This document shows, one piece after another, positions 48,327 through 56,690 of a DNA stretch of 64,000 bases. Every line of letters starts with the position of its first letter. Within the stretch, counting starts at the first letter, position 1. The stretch lies in contig NZ_ASWI01000004.1 in NCBI RefSeq assembly GCF_000407565.1, forward strand, positions 318,501 through 382,500, in the 5' to 3' direction. Origin of the DNA: Enterococcus cecorum DSM 20682 = ATCC 43198. GTDB taxonomy: Bacteria; Bacillota; Bacilli; Lactobacillales; Enterococcaceae. A program made the position numbers and the translations under genes. The notes under the pieces are model-generated. The model did no database searches. It was not told the origin of the DNA and saw only the letters and a program-made list of their open reading frames with translations.

Positions 48327-49474
48327 TGGAAAATAAAATCTTATGGGATGAAATGAGTATCCCGACACCAAGCTTTGTTGTGGAAGAAAACTTATTACGA
48401 AAAAATCTAGAAATCTTAAAACGAGTACGCGAGGAAAGTGGTGCTAAGATTTTATTAGCACAAAAAGCTTTTTCGATGTTTCACTTCTATCCATTGATTC
48501 GTGAATACTTAGATGGCACAACAGCTAGCGGTATTTATGAAGCAAAGTTAGGGGCAGAAGAATTTGGTAAGCAAACCCATGTCTTTTCGCCGGCTTATCG
48601 TGATAGTGAGTTTACCGCTTTGCTTGAAATTTGTGATCACATCGTTTTAAACTCCTTTAGTCAGTGGCAACATTTTAAAGCACAAGCCTTGCAAAGTGGG
48701 AAGTCTTTTGGTTTGCGGGTCAATCCAGAATGTTCTACCCAAGAAGGACATGCGATTTATGATCCGTGTGCACCAGGGTCACGTTTAGGGATTTTAGCGA
48801 AAGATTTTGCAGGTCAAGATCTAACCGGAATTGAAGGATTGCATTTTCATACCCTATGTGAACAAAATGTGGATGATTTGATTCCTACCTTACAAGCTTT
48901 TGAAGAGGAATTTGCTGCCTATTTGCCACAGATGAAGTGGGTGAACTTCGGTGGTGGCCATCATATTACGCGCGAAGATTATCAAGTGGATGTCTTAATT
49001 GATGTCGTCAAACGCTTTAAAGAAAAGTATCAAGTGGAAGTCTATCTAGAGCCAGGGGAAGCCATTGCCTTAAATGCAGGTTATTTAGTGGCAAGTGTTT
49101 TAGATATAACTGAAAATCATGGCGTGAAAAATGCGATTTTAGATACTTCTGCGACTTGTCATATGCCAGATGTTTTAGAGATGCCATACCGCCCGATGGT
49201 TATAGGTAGCGCTCAACCAGCAGAAAAGCCCTATACCTATCAATTCGGTGGCCCAACTTGTTTAGCAGGTGATATTATCGGTCAATATTCTTTTGATCGG
49301 CCTTTACAAATAGGGAGTCGCTTAATCTTTTGTGATATGGCTATTTATTCGATGGTAAAAACGAATACATTTAATGGCATGCCGCTTGCCAATATTTATG
49401 CGTGTGATGCGGCCAATCAGTTACAGCTAGTCCGTAGTTTTAACTACCACGACTTTAAAAATCGTTTATCATAA
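48326..49474 (+). CDS. nspC: Carboxynorspermidine/carboxyspermidine decarboxylase
   Basis: A 382-residue PLP enzyme of the alanine-racemase fold (fold III) decarboxylases. The PLP lysine is in ILLAQKAFSMF (about residues 41-51); substrate and cofactor motifs include GLRVNPECS, GLHFHTLCEQN, NFGGGHHIT and, at the C-terminus, CDMAIYSMVKTNTFNG. It removes CO2 from carboxyspermidine (or carboxynorspermidine or carboxyaminopropylagmatine). The ATG shares its A with the TAA stop of the dehydrogenase gene. It ends the operon at a strong terminator. Confidence 0.93.
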   Translation: MENKILWDEMSIPTPSFVVEENLLRKNLEILKRVREESGAKILLAQKAFSMFHFYPLIREYLDGTTASGIYEAKLGAEEFGKQTHVFSPAYRDSEFTALLEICDHIVLNSFSQWQHFKAQALQSGKSFGLRVNPECSTQEGHAIYDPCAPGSRLGILAKDFAGQDLTGIEGLHFHTLCEQNVDDLIPTLQAFEEEFAAYLPQMKWVNFGGGHHITREDYQVDVLIDVVKRFKEKYQVEVYLEPGEAIALNAGYLVASVLDITENHGVKNAILDTSATCHMPDVLEMPYRPMVIGSAQPAEKPYTYQFGGPTCLAGDIIGQYSFDRPLQIGSRLIFCDMAIYSMVKTNTFNGMPLANIYACDAANQLQLVRSFNYHDFKNRLS

Positions 49475-49480
49475 ATATTC

Positions 49481-49524
49481 AGTCATAGATAAGGAAGTTT
49501 TACTTCAGTATCTATGACTTTTTT
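49481..49524 (+). terminator. Terminator of the polyamine operon
   Basis: AGTCATAGATA / TATCTATGACT with an inner GAAGT/ACTTC stem and a T run. Confidence 0.9.
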
Positions 49525-50003
49525 ATGTGCAGAAAAGAGCTGTGGGGGAAAAGTTTACATTCAGCGTTAAAACCTTTTAAAATAGGCCTGTTCATTCTAT
49601 CGTGCATCATCTTGATAAAAATATGCGTTAAACAAATTTTTCACAAGAGCATGGAATGAAGTGATTGATTTAGAAAATTTACTATATAGGCGATTACATT
49701 GTTATTAAAGAAATTCCGTTTGAAAAAGTGCAAAAAGGTAATATTATTAGTTTTTATCAAGAGCATACCTTGGTGACGCACCGGGTGATTGAAAGAAATC
49801 GGGATTATCTTCAAACCAGAGGCGATCAAAACAATGTCAATGATTTAATTGCTGTGACAAAAGCCAATTATTTGGGAAAATATCAATTTCGAATCAAACA
49901 ACTAGGTCGCTTTCTTTTATGGATGCAAGATCCGTTAGTTTATAGTTTAATCATGGCTGCGATTGCTTTAAGAATTGCGGTATTACTTTTGTTTAAAAAA
50001 TGA
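49525..50003 (+). pseudogene. Decayed SipW-like signal peptidase I gene
   Basis: Fragments of one protein lie in different frames. From ATG 49525 a frame encodes a transmembrane segment (KPFKIGLFILSCIILIK) and reaches KSME at 49645-49656, the catalytic serine region, before TGA. Another frame gives NEVIDLENLLY, and a third, open from about 49672 to the stop at 50003, gives GDYIVIKEIPFEKVQKGNII, then THRVIERN, TRGDQNNVND and a C-terminal helix. THRV with GDxNN is characteristic of the ER-type (SipW) signal peptidase, in which histidine replaces lysine. At least two frameshifts and a stop break it. The window does not show whether another copy exists. Confidence 0.65.
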
Positions 50004-50116
50004 TTTTTCTAAGCGTAGAACATGTTCCAAATGGGGCATATTTTTATTTTTATTAGGACATCTTCCAAATAGTATTAAGTAAGATGACTAATTTTCATAA
50101 AATTCTCATTCGCCAC

Positions 50117-50144
50117 TTGCATTGATAGATAATCGCTGTATAAT
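50117..50144 (+). promoter_or_regulatory. Promoter of the MarR-ABC operon
   Basis: TTGCAT, 16-bp spacer, TATAAT. Confidence 0.65.
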
Positions 50145-50151
50145 AAAATAG

Positions 50152-50164
50152 TTACTTAAAGTAA
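50152..50164. promoter_or_regulatory. Candidate MarR operator
   Basis: TTACTTAAAGTAA, a 13-bp palindrome just downstream of the -10 box and upstream of the MarR gene, placed to block transcription. Confidence 0.55.
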
Positions 50165-50192
50165 TTATTTTCGATAAGTAAGGAGGATGGAA

Positions 50193-50657
50193 ATGAACTG
50201 GGAAGATTCAGAACGGTATATTTCTGCTTGTATTGCAGCAAAGAAGACGTTACAATTTTTGCCTGTGCCGCCTAAAGATTTACGCCGGCAGCAAATATAC
50301 CAATTGAAAGTGTTGCATGATTTGATGGAATGTCAAGACTCAGTCAAAATCAGTGATATTGCCCATCGGATTGGGACGACCTTGCCAAGTGTCACGAAGA
50401 GTATGAATGAGTTGGAAGAAAATGGTTATGTCAAAAAGGTGGAAAATCTTCAGGATAAACGCATCACCAATATTACTTTAACGGATAAAGGGCAAGCAAT
50501 ATATGATCAACTGATATATCAATTTCATGTGCAAAATGCCGAAGTGTTAGCTGATATTCCGGAAGAGGAGTTAAATACGACCATCGAAACCATTCGTAAA
50601 ATTTATCAGAAAATGGATGCTTTTAATCGATATAAAGGAGATGAACAGTTTGTATAA
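50193..50657 (+). CDS. MarR-family transcriptional regulator
   Basis: A 154-residue MarR protein. The winged helix is visible: VKISDIAHRIGTTLPSVTKS (about residues 48-67) as the helix-turn-helix and NLQDKRITNITLTDKGQAIY as wing and helix. It overlaps the first of two ABC exporter genes, so it most likely represses its own operon through the palindrome at 50152 until a drug-like ligand binds. The ATG at 50193 is preferred over 50187 because AGGAGG ends 6 bases before it. Confidence 0.9.
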   Translation: MNWEDSERYISACIAAKKTLQFLPVPPKDLRRQQIYQLKVLHDLMECQDSVKISDIAHRIGTTLPSVTKSMNELEENGYVKKVENLQDKRITNITLTDKGQAIYDQLIYQFHVQNAEVLADIPEEELNTTIETIRKIYQKMDAFNRYKGDEQFV

Positions 50658-52383
50658 AACCTTAGCAAAATCGATGCGTCAATATATTAAGCCTTCGATA
50701 TTAACGATGATTTTTTTGGCTGGTGAAGTTTTTGCTGAAATGATGATTCCTTATTTGATGGCTAAAGTATTGGACCGCGGATTTGAAACCAAAGATATTC
50801 AATATATTATTCAAATTGGCCTATTGATGGCTGTGATTGCCTTAATTTCCATGACTTGTGGAATTTTAGGTGGTAAGTTTTCTTCAGATGCTTCGGCGGG
50901 ATTTGCAGCGAATTTAAGAGAAGATATTTATCGTAATATTCAACGTTTCTCTTTCCAGAATATTGATCGCTTCTCTACGCCGAGTCTGATTACCCGTTTG
51001 ACAACTGATATTACCAATATTCAATTTGCTTTTCAAATGGTCTTAAAAACTGTGATTCGTGCACCGTTTATGATTGTGTTTGCTTTTATTATGGCAGCTT
51101 ATACGAATCTTAAGCTATCAATGATTATCTTAGTAGTGATTCCATTTTTAGGAGCTGCCTTGATTTTCTTGATTTATCGTGTGCATCCTTATTTTGTGAA
51201 GGTCTTTCGTCAATATGATCACTTAAATCAAACCGTTCAAGAAGTGATTAATGGTGTACGTGTGGTGAAATCTTTTGTACGTGAAGAAAAAGAAATTGAC
51301 CGTTTCAAAGAGGCTTCTGAACAAATTAAGCAAGTCTTTATGAAAGCTGAAAAGTTAATCGCGTTAAATAGTCCGATTATGCAGATTGCAGTCTATAGTT
51401 CCTTGCTTGTCGTTTATTGGTTTGGTGCGAAATTTGTCGTAGCGGGTAGTATGACACCTGGTACTTTGACTTCATTTATTATGTATATGCTTCAAATCTT
51501 AAATAGCTTGATGATGTTTTCAATGATTTTTGTCATGATTGTGATTTCTGAAGCATCTTGTGAACGGGTAGCTGAAGTCTTAACTGAAAAATCTACGTTA
51601 ACCAATCCTGAAAATCCTGTGACAACGATTGAAAATGGTGAAATTGAGTTCAAAAATGTTTCGTTCAAGTACTATCCTGAAGCACAAGAAGCTGATTTGA
51701 CCAATATTAGTTTTAAGATTGAATCAGGGCAAACAATCGGAATTATCGGCGGAACGGGAAGTGGGAAATCTAGTTTAATTCAGCTCATTCCTAGACTTTA
51801 TGATACCACGCAAGGAGAAGTCTATGTTGCTGGACGAAATGTCAAAGAGTACGACCTAGTAACCTTACGTGATCAAATTGCGATGGTTTTACAAAAAAAT
51901 ACCTTATTCTCTGGTACGATTTTAGAAAATTTACGTTGGGGGGATAAGGATGCTTCGTTAGCTGAAGTGAAGCGCATGGCCAGTCTTGCTCAAGCAGACC
52001 AGTTTGTTTCGACTTTCCCAGAAGAATATAATACCATTTTAGATCAAGGTGGGAATAATGTATCTGGGGGACAAAAACAACGCTTAACCATTGCCCGTGC
52101 TTTATTGAAGAAACCTAAAATCTTGATTCTCGATGATTCAACGAGTGCTGTCGATACAAAGACGGATGCTAAAATTCGTCAAGCATTTAAAGAAGAGATT
52201 CCAAATACAACGAAGATTATTGTGGCGCAACGAGTTTCTTCTATTCAAGATGCCGATAAAATTATTGTGCTAGATGAAGGAAAAATTAACGGTATCGGTA
52301 CACATGAGGAATTATTAGCAAATAATCAAATTTATCAAGAAGTTTATGAATCACAAGTGAAAGGGGGACGTATAAGTGAGTAA
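50650..52383 (+). CDS. Heterodimeric ABC exporter, first half (degenerate ATP site)
   Basis: A 577-residue half-transporter with six transmembrane helices, then an ATPase domain. Walker A is GGTGSGKSSLI, the signature VSGGQKQRL, and Walker B reads LILDDSTSAVD, with aspartate in place of the catalytic glutamate. That substitution marks the degenerate site of heterodimeric exporters such as LmrCD, BmrCD and EfrAB. The start is uncertain: a TTG at 50650 is best spaced from AAGGAG, while the ATG at 50641 abuts it. The gene overlaps MarR by 8 bases. Multidrug export is the likely role. Confidence 0.9.
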   Translation: MYKTLAKSMRQYIKPSILTMIFLAGEVFAEMMIPYLMAKVLDRGFETKDIQYIIQIGLLMAVIALISMTCGILGGKFSSDASAGFAANLREDIYRNIQRFSFQNIDRFSTPSLITRLTTDITNIQFAFQMVLKTVIRAPFMIVFAFIMAAYTNLKLSMIILVVIPFLGAALIFLIYRVHPYFVKVFRQYDHLNQTVQEVINGVRVVKSFVREEKEIDRFKEASEQIKQVFMKAEKLIALNSPIMQIAVYSSLLVVYWFGAKFVVAGSMTPGTLTSFIMYMLQILNSLMMFSMIFVMIVISEASCERVAEVLTEKSTLTNPENPVTTIENGEIEFKNVSFKYYPEAQEADLTNISFKIESGQTIGIIGGTGSGKSSLIQLIPRLYDTTQGEVYVAGRNVKEYDLVTLRDQIAMVLQKNTLFSGTILENLRWGDKDASLAEVKRMASLAQADQFVSTFPEEYNTILDQGGNNVSGGQKQRLTIARALLKKPKILILDDSTSAVDTKTDAKIRQAFKEEIPNTTKIIVAQRVSSIQDADKIIVLDEGKINGIGTHEELLANNQIYQEVYESQVKGGRISE

Positions 52384-54262
52384 GAAAAAAGCAATGGGTA
52401 GACCGTATAATCCACTGAAAATTTTTGGCCGAATTTTATCTTATGTGGGTAAAAAATATCGTTGGCGTTTAATCGTTGTATTTATAAGCATTATTGTTTC
52501 AGCAGCGGCAAATGCAATCGGAATTAGTTTCTCACAGCGTTTGATAGATGATTATATTGTGCCCCTTTTAGGTAAAGCGAATCCTAATTTTGCTCCTTTG
52601 GCGAAGGCGATTGGCTTTATGGCGATGATTTATTTGTGTGGTGCGATTTTGACGTATGTGTATAATCGTACCATGGTTACTGTTTCTCAAGGGGTGTTGA
52701 AAGATATTCGTGATGAAATGTTTGCGCATATGGAAATTCTTCCTGTACGTTACTATGATAGTAATGCAACTGGCGACATTATGAGTCATTTTACGAATGA
52801 TACGGATACCCTTCGACAAATGATTAGTCAGTCGATTCCTCAAACAATTGCCGCTTTGATTAGTGTCTTATCGATTGTCATTGCAATGTTTATGATTAAT
52901 GTTCCGATGACGATTTTTGTCTTATTCATGGTAACTTTAATGATATTAGTCATTCGTAATTTAGGTTCCAAGAGTGGGAAGTATTTCTCTTTCCAACAAA
53001 AAGCTTTAGGGACATTAAATGGGTATATTGAAGAAATGATTGAAGGGCAAAAAGTCGTGAAAGTCTTTAATCATGAAGAGGCAGCGATTGATCGTTTCGT
53101 GGAATTAAATGAAGATTTGCGCATAAATTCTACTAAGGCGAATACTTATGCCAATATTATGATGCCAATTATGGGAAATATTGGAAACTTCATGTATTTA
53201 TTGACGGCTGTGGTGGGTTCTATTTTTTCTATCACTGACGTTACTGCATTAACACTTGGTAGTATTGTTTCTTTTGTGCAGTTTACGAAGAGTATCACGA
53301 TGCCAATTGCCCAAATTTCACAACAATTCAATGCGATTATCCTGTCTTTAGCCGGTGCACAACGTATTTTTGAACTATTAGATGAAGTGCCTGAAACGGA
53401 TGAAGGACACGTCGAGTTAGTCAATATCATTAAACATGAAAATGGTCGCATGGAAGAAAGTGTCAAACGTACGGGACACTGGGCATGGAAAAATACAGAT
53501 GCGAATGGGCAAGTGCAATATACTGAGTTAAAAGGTGATGTGCGCTTTGAAGATGTGACGTTTGGCTATCGCGAGGATAAAACCATCTTGCATGATATCA
53601 ATTTATTTGCCAAACCAGGTCAAAAGATTGCCTTTGTCGGCGCAACCGGTGCTGGTAAGACGACGATTACCAACTTAATTAATCGTTTCTATGATATTCA
53701 AAAAGGGATGATTACTTACGATGGGATTAATGTTCAAGCGATGAAAAAAGCGGATTTACGTCGTTCATTAGGGATTGTATTACAGGATACGCATTTATTT
53801 ACTGGTACGATTAAAGAAAATATCCGCTATGGGAAATTAGATGCGACGGATGAAGAAGTTTATGCGGCCGCGAAATTGGTAAATGCGGACTACTTTATTC
53901 GTCAACTACCAAAAGGCTATGATACTGAGTTAACAGGCGATGGCGGTTCTCTTTCTCAAGGACAACGCCAACTATTAGCCATTGCTCGGGCGGCTGTGGC
54001 AGATCCACCAGTATTGATCTTAGACGAAGCGACTTCAAGTATTGATACACGTACTGAAGCGATTGTACAAGCGGGGATGGATTCATTGATGAAGGGACGT
54101 ACGGTATTTGTCATTGCACACCGCTTATCGACTGTTCGAAACTCCGATGCGATTATGGTATTAGATCAAGGTCGCATTATTGAGCGCGGTACCCATGATG
54201 AATTAATTGCTCAACAAGGAGAATATTATCAATTATATACTGGCGCTATCAAATTAGCCTAA
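52376..54262 (+). CDS. Heterodimeric ABC exporter, second half (canonical ATP site)
   Basis: A 628-residue half-transporter: six transmembrane helices (about residues 20-330), then an ATPase with Walker A GATGAGKTTI, a signature LSQGQRQLL and Walker B VLILDEATSSID with the catalytic glutamate. An insertion of about 50 residues precedes the ATPase domain (KHENGRMEESVKRTGHWAWK region), as in relatives of the LmrD/EfrB type. The start is GTG at 52376, overlapping the previous stop by 8 bases, with AAAGGGGG upstream. Together with the first half it should form one exporter controlled by MarR. Confidence 0.92.
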   Translation: MSKKKAMGRPYNPLKIFGRILSYVGKKYRWRLIVVFISIIVSAAANAIGISFSQRLIDDYIVPLLGKANPNFAPLAKAIGFMAMIYLCGAILTYVYNRTMVTVSQGVLKDIRDEMFAHMEILPVRYYDSNATGDIMSHFTNDTDTLRQMISQSIPQTIAALISVLSIVIAMFMINVPMTIFVLFMVTLMILVIRNLGSKSGKYFSFQQKALGTLNGYIEEMIEGQKVVKVFNHEEAAIDRFVELNEDLRINSTKANTYANIMMPIMGNIGNFMYLLTAVVGSIFSITDVTALTLGSIVSFVQFTKSITMPIAQISQQFNAIILSLAGAQRIFELLDEVPETDEGHVELVNIIKHENGRMEESVKRTGHWAWKNTDANGQVQYTELKGDVRFEDVTFGYREDKTILHDINLFAKPGQKIAFVGATGAGKTTITNLINRFYDIQKGMITYDGINVQAMKKADLRRSLGIVLQDTHLFTGTIKENIRYGKLDATDEEVYAAAKLVNADYFIRQLPKGYDTELTGDGGSLSQGQRQLLAIARAAVADPPVLILDEATSSIDTRTEAIVQAGMDSLMKGRTVFVIAHRLSTVRNSDAIMVLDQGRIIERGTHDELIAQQGEYYQLYTGAIKLA

Positions 54263-54264
54263 AA

Positions 54265-54312
54265 GAAAAACCAACGAGACTCTATGAAAAATAAGTTTCG
54301 TTGGTTTTTTTG
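54265..54312. terminator. Bidirectional terminator between the ABC exporter and zwf
   Basis: AAAAACCAACGA / TCGTTGGTTTTT with T runs on both strands, between convergent genes. Confidence 0.85.
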
Positions 54313-54318
54313 ATATTT

Positions 54319-55845
54319 CTATGATAATTCACCGTGTTCGCGATACCAATGATCAGGTTGCCATACCCAGTTAAATCCATCTTCTTGAAGTAAGTGGAAA
54401 GCTTCATCTGGTCCCATTGTTCCAGCCGCATAAGTTGGAATAGGAGAAGTGGTATCAGCATCCCAAGCTTGACGGATTTGATCCACAATTTTCCAAGATT
54501 GGGACACCTCATGCCAGTGTGTAAAGTTAGTTCCATCACCACTTAAACAATCTAGAATGAGTTTTTCATAGGCTTCTGGTGTATTAGCAATAATTTCCGC
54601 ACTGTTACGGTAGTTAAGTTTCACTGGCAATAGATTGAAGTTAGGGCCGACTTCTTTCCCATTTAATGAAAGTGAGAAGCCTTCAGTTGGTTGGATATAG
54701 ATGGTTAAGACATTTGGTTCTGGTTTTTGGGCATTTTGTTCTTCTTCATCAAAGGAATGATTGAAGAGATTAATTGGCACAGATTTAAAAACAATATTAA
54801 TGCGTGTGCCTTTTTCGGTCATACGTTTACCGGTACGAATATAAAATGGTACGCCAGACCAACGGAAATTATCGATGAACAAACGACCAGCGACAAAGGT
54901 TTCTGTACGCGATTCAGGATTGACTTGATCTTCTTCTTTATAGCCTTTATAAGTACGACCAGAAATTTTTCCTTGGACATATTGTGCGCGGACAAAGTTT
55001 TTCGCTACTTCTTCAGCATCGTACATACGAATCGCACGTAAAGCTTTAATTTTTTCATTGCGGATTTCTTCTTCATTAAAAGCAGCAGGTGGATCCATAG
55101 CAAGTAAGGCTAAGACTTGGAAGATGTGGTTTTGGACCATATCTTTTAAGGCCCCACTTTGATCGTAATAGCCTGCGCGTTCTTCCACCCCAAGATTTTC
55201 AGCCAAACTAATTTGCACATTATCTATATAACGATTATTCCAAACCGCTTCAAACAGAGAATTTGCAAAACGCACTGCAGAAATACTTTGAATCATTTCT
55301 TTTCCTAGATAATGGTCAATACGATAAATTTCTGATTCATCAAAGACTTCGTTAATTTCGTTGTTTAACTTTTCAGCTGTTTGATAATCAGTACCAAATG
55401 GTTTTTCGATGATGACGCGATGATAACCATCTGATTCAAGTAAGCCTTGTGATTGTAAGTGATGCACAATCGTACCAAATAGGCTAGGAGACATCGCTAA
55501 GTAAAATAGGCGATTACCAGCTAAACCGTATTCTTCGTCTAATTGGTTGGCTAATTTCTTTAAAGTATCATAATGATTGGTATCATTGACATCGTGTGAT
55601 TGATAATAAAAATGGCTGGCAAAGGCCGCTGCTTGTTGCTCACTTGCAGTTAAATTTGAGACAGAAGACATTACGACTTCACGGTAAGTTTCGTTAGACC
55701 ATGGGCGACGTGCGGTTCCAATGACAGCAAAACTTTCTTTTAATTGTCCTTTTTGGTATAACCGAAATAATGAGGGGTAGAGTTTACGTTGCGCTAAATC
55801 TCCTGTGCCTCCAAAGATAGTGATCAAAACCTTTTTTTCTTTCAT
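54319..55845 (-). CDS. zwf: Glucose-6-phosphate 1-dehydrogenase
   Basis: A 508-residue enzyme oxidising glucose-6-phosphate to 6-phosphogluconolactone with NADP+, the first step of the oxidative pentose phosphate pathway. The nucleotide motif is IFGGTGDLAQRKLYPSLF (about residues 9-26), the catalytic region is RIDHYLGKEM, and VIIEKPFGTD is conserved. The ATG at 55845 has AGGAG 10 bases upstream; a GTG at 55854 lies within the RBS. It begins only 5 bases after a DtxR-type regulator gene, so the two are co-transcribed, which is not the usual context for zwf. Confidence 0.96.
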   Translation of the reverse strand: MKEKKVLITIFGGTGDLAQRKLYPSLFRLYQKGQLKESFAVIGTARRPWSNETYREVVMSSVSNLTASEQQAAAFASHFYYQSHDVNDTNHYDTLKKLANQLDEEYGLAGNRLFYLAMSPSLFGTIVHHLQSQGLLESDGYHRVIIEKPFGTDYQTAEKLNNEINEVFDESEIYRIDHYLGKEMIQSISAVRFANSLFEAVWNNRYIDNVQISLAENLGVEERAGYYDQSGALKDMVQNHIFQVLALLAMDPPAAFNEEEIRNEKIKALRAIRMYDAEEVAKNFVRAQYVQGKISGRTYKGYKEEDQVNPESRTETFVAGRLFIDNFRWSGVPFYIRTGKRMTEKGTRINIVFKSVPINLFNHSFDEEEQNAQKPEPNVLTIYIQPTEGFSLSLNGKEVGPNFNLLPVKLNYRNSAEIIANTPEAYEKLILDCLSGDGTNFTHWHEVSQSWKIVDQIRQAWDADTTSPIPTYAAGTMGPDEAFHLLQEDGFNWVWQPDHWYREHGELS

Positions 55846-55850
55846 ATTTT

Positions 55851-56507
55851 TCACTCCTCATTTAGTAAATCGACAAATATTGTACTCGCAGCTTTAAAAC
55901 TAACTGCGATTGTTTTTTCTTGATTTTGTATGGTGATTGGTCCTTCATAATCTGCAATTTCAATGATACGATATTGTTCTTGGAGATTTAGATCAAGAGA
56001 GACCAAATAATCAAGTAGTTCTTTTTCATCTAAAACACGGGCAATTCTAATCAGACTGCCTACTGGATAATCCGCTAAAGTTTGGCGTTTCTTTTCAGAG
56101 ATAATGCCATTTTCTTTTGGAATTCTCCCTCCATGTGGACAATAATCAGGAAAATGCATAAAAGCTTCTAGTTTATTAGCTAGCTTATCTGAAGTGACAT
56201 GTTCTAAAACTTCTGCATCATCATGGACATCATTCCACGAATATTGTAAATACTCAACTAAAAAGACCTCCCACAAGCGATGACGGCGCATTAAAGAACT
56301 CGCGGTTTGCGCACCTTGATCAGTTAATTGTACGCCTTGATAGGGAAAGTGAAGCACTAAATTTTCTTTTTCTAATTTTGAAATCATTTCGCTGACTGAA
56401 GCCGCAGATACACCTAGACCAGCTACAATTTGCTTGTTTGAGATTTTCTTTTCATGACCACCTAACTCTAAAATAAGCTTTAAGTAGTCTTCACGATTAG
56501 GAGTCAA
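55851..56507 (-). CDS. DtxR/MntR-family metal-dependent regulator
   Basis: A 218-residue regulator. The N-terminal helix-turn-helix has ISNKQIVAGLGVSAASVSEM (about residues 22-41), the dimerisation and metal domain carries EVLEHVTSDKLANKLEAF with the expected Glu/His ligands, and a C-terminal FeoA/SH3-like domain begins about 150. Size and motifs agree with manganese/iron repressors such as ScaR, MntR or EfaR. The start is TTG at 56507, with GGAGGGA upstream; the frame is open further, to 56585, but without an RBS. Which metal it senses is not visible. zwf follows in the same transcript. Confidence 0.88.
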   Translation of the reverse strand: MTPNREDYLKLILELGGHEKKISNKQIVAGLGVSAASVSEMISKLEKENLVLHFPYQGVQLTDQGAQTASSLMRRHRLWEVFLVEYLQYSWNDVHDDAEVLEHVTSDKLANKLEAFMHFPDYCPHGGRIPKENGIISEKKRQTLADYPVGSLIRIARVLDEKELLDYLVSLDLNLQEQYRIIEIADYEGPITIQNQEKTIAVSFKAASTIFVDLLNEE

Positions 56508-56586
56508 AAAAATCCCTCCTTTACAGTATGTAATAAATTTTACCACGCATTTATCAAAAAAGCTAATATTGTTATCATTTGTCAAT

Positions 56587-56618
56587 AAAAAGAATCAGGC
56601 ATGGGTTTGCCTGATTCT
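56587..56618 (-). terminator. Terminator of the aminopeptidase gene (minus strand)
   Basis: AGAATCAGGC / GCCTGATTCT with a T run on the minus strand. It also lies upstream of the DtxR gene, so it insulates the two units. A GC-rich stretch (56653-56690) lies between it and the aminopeptidase stop. Confidence 0.8.
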
Positions 56619-56690
56619 ACAATTATCTGATTTCTAAATTTTATTTTTGTTAGGCAAGCTGCTTGGAGCTGACCGACCCGGCTCACAACC

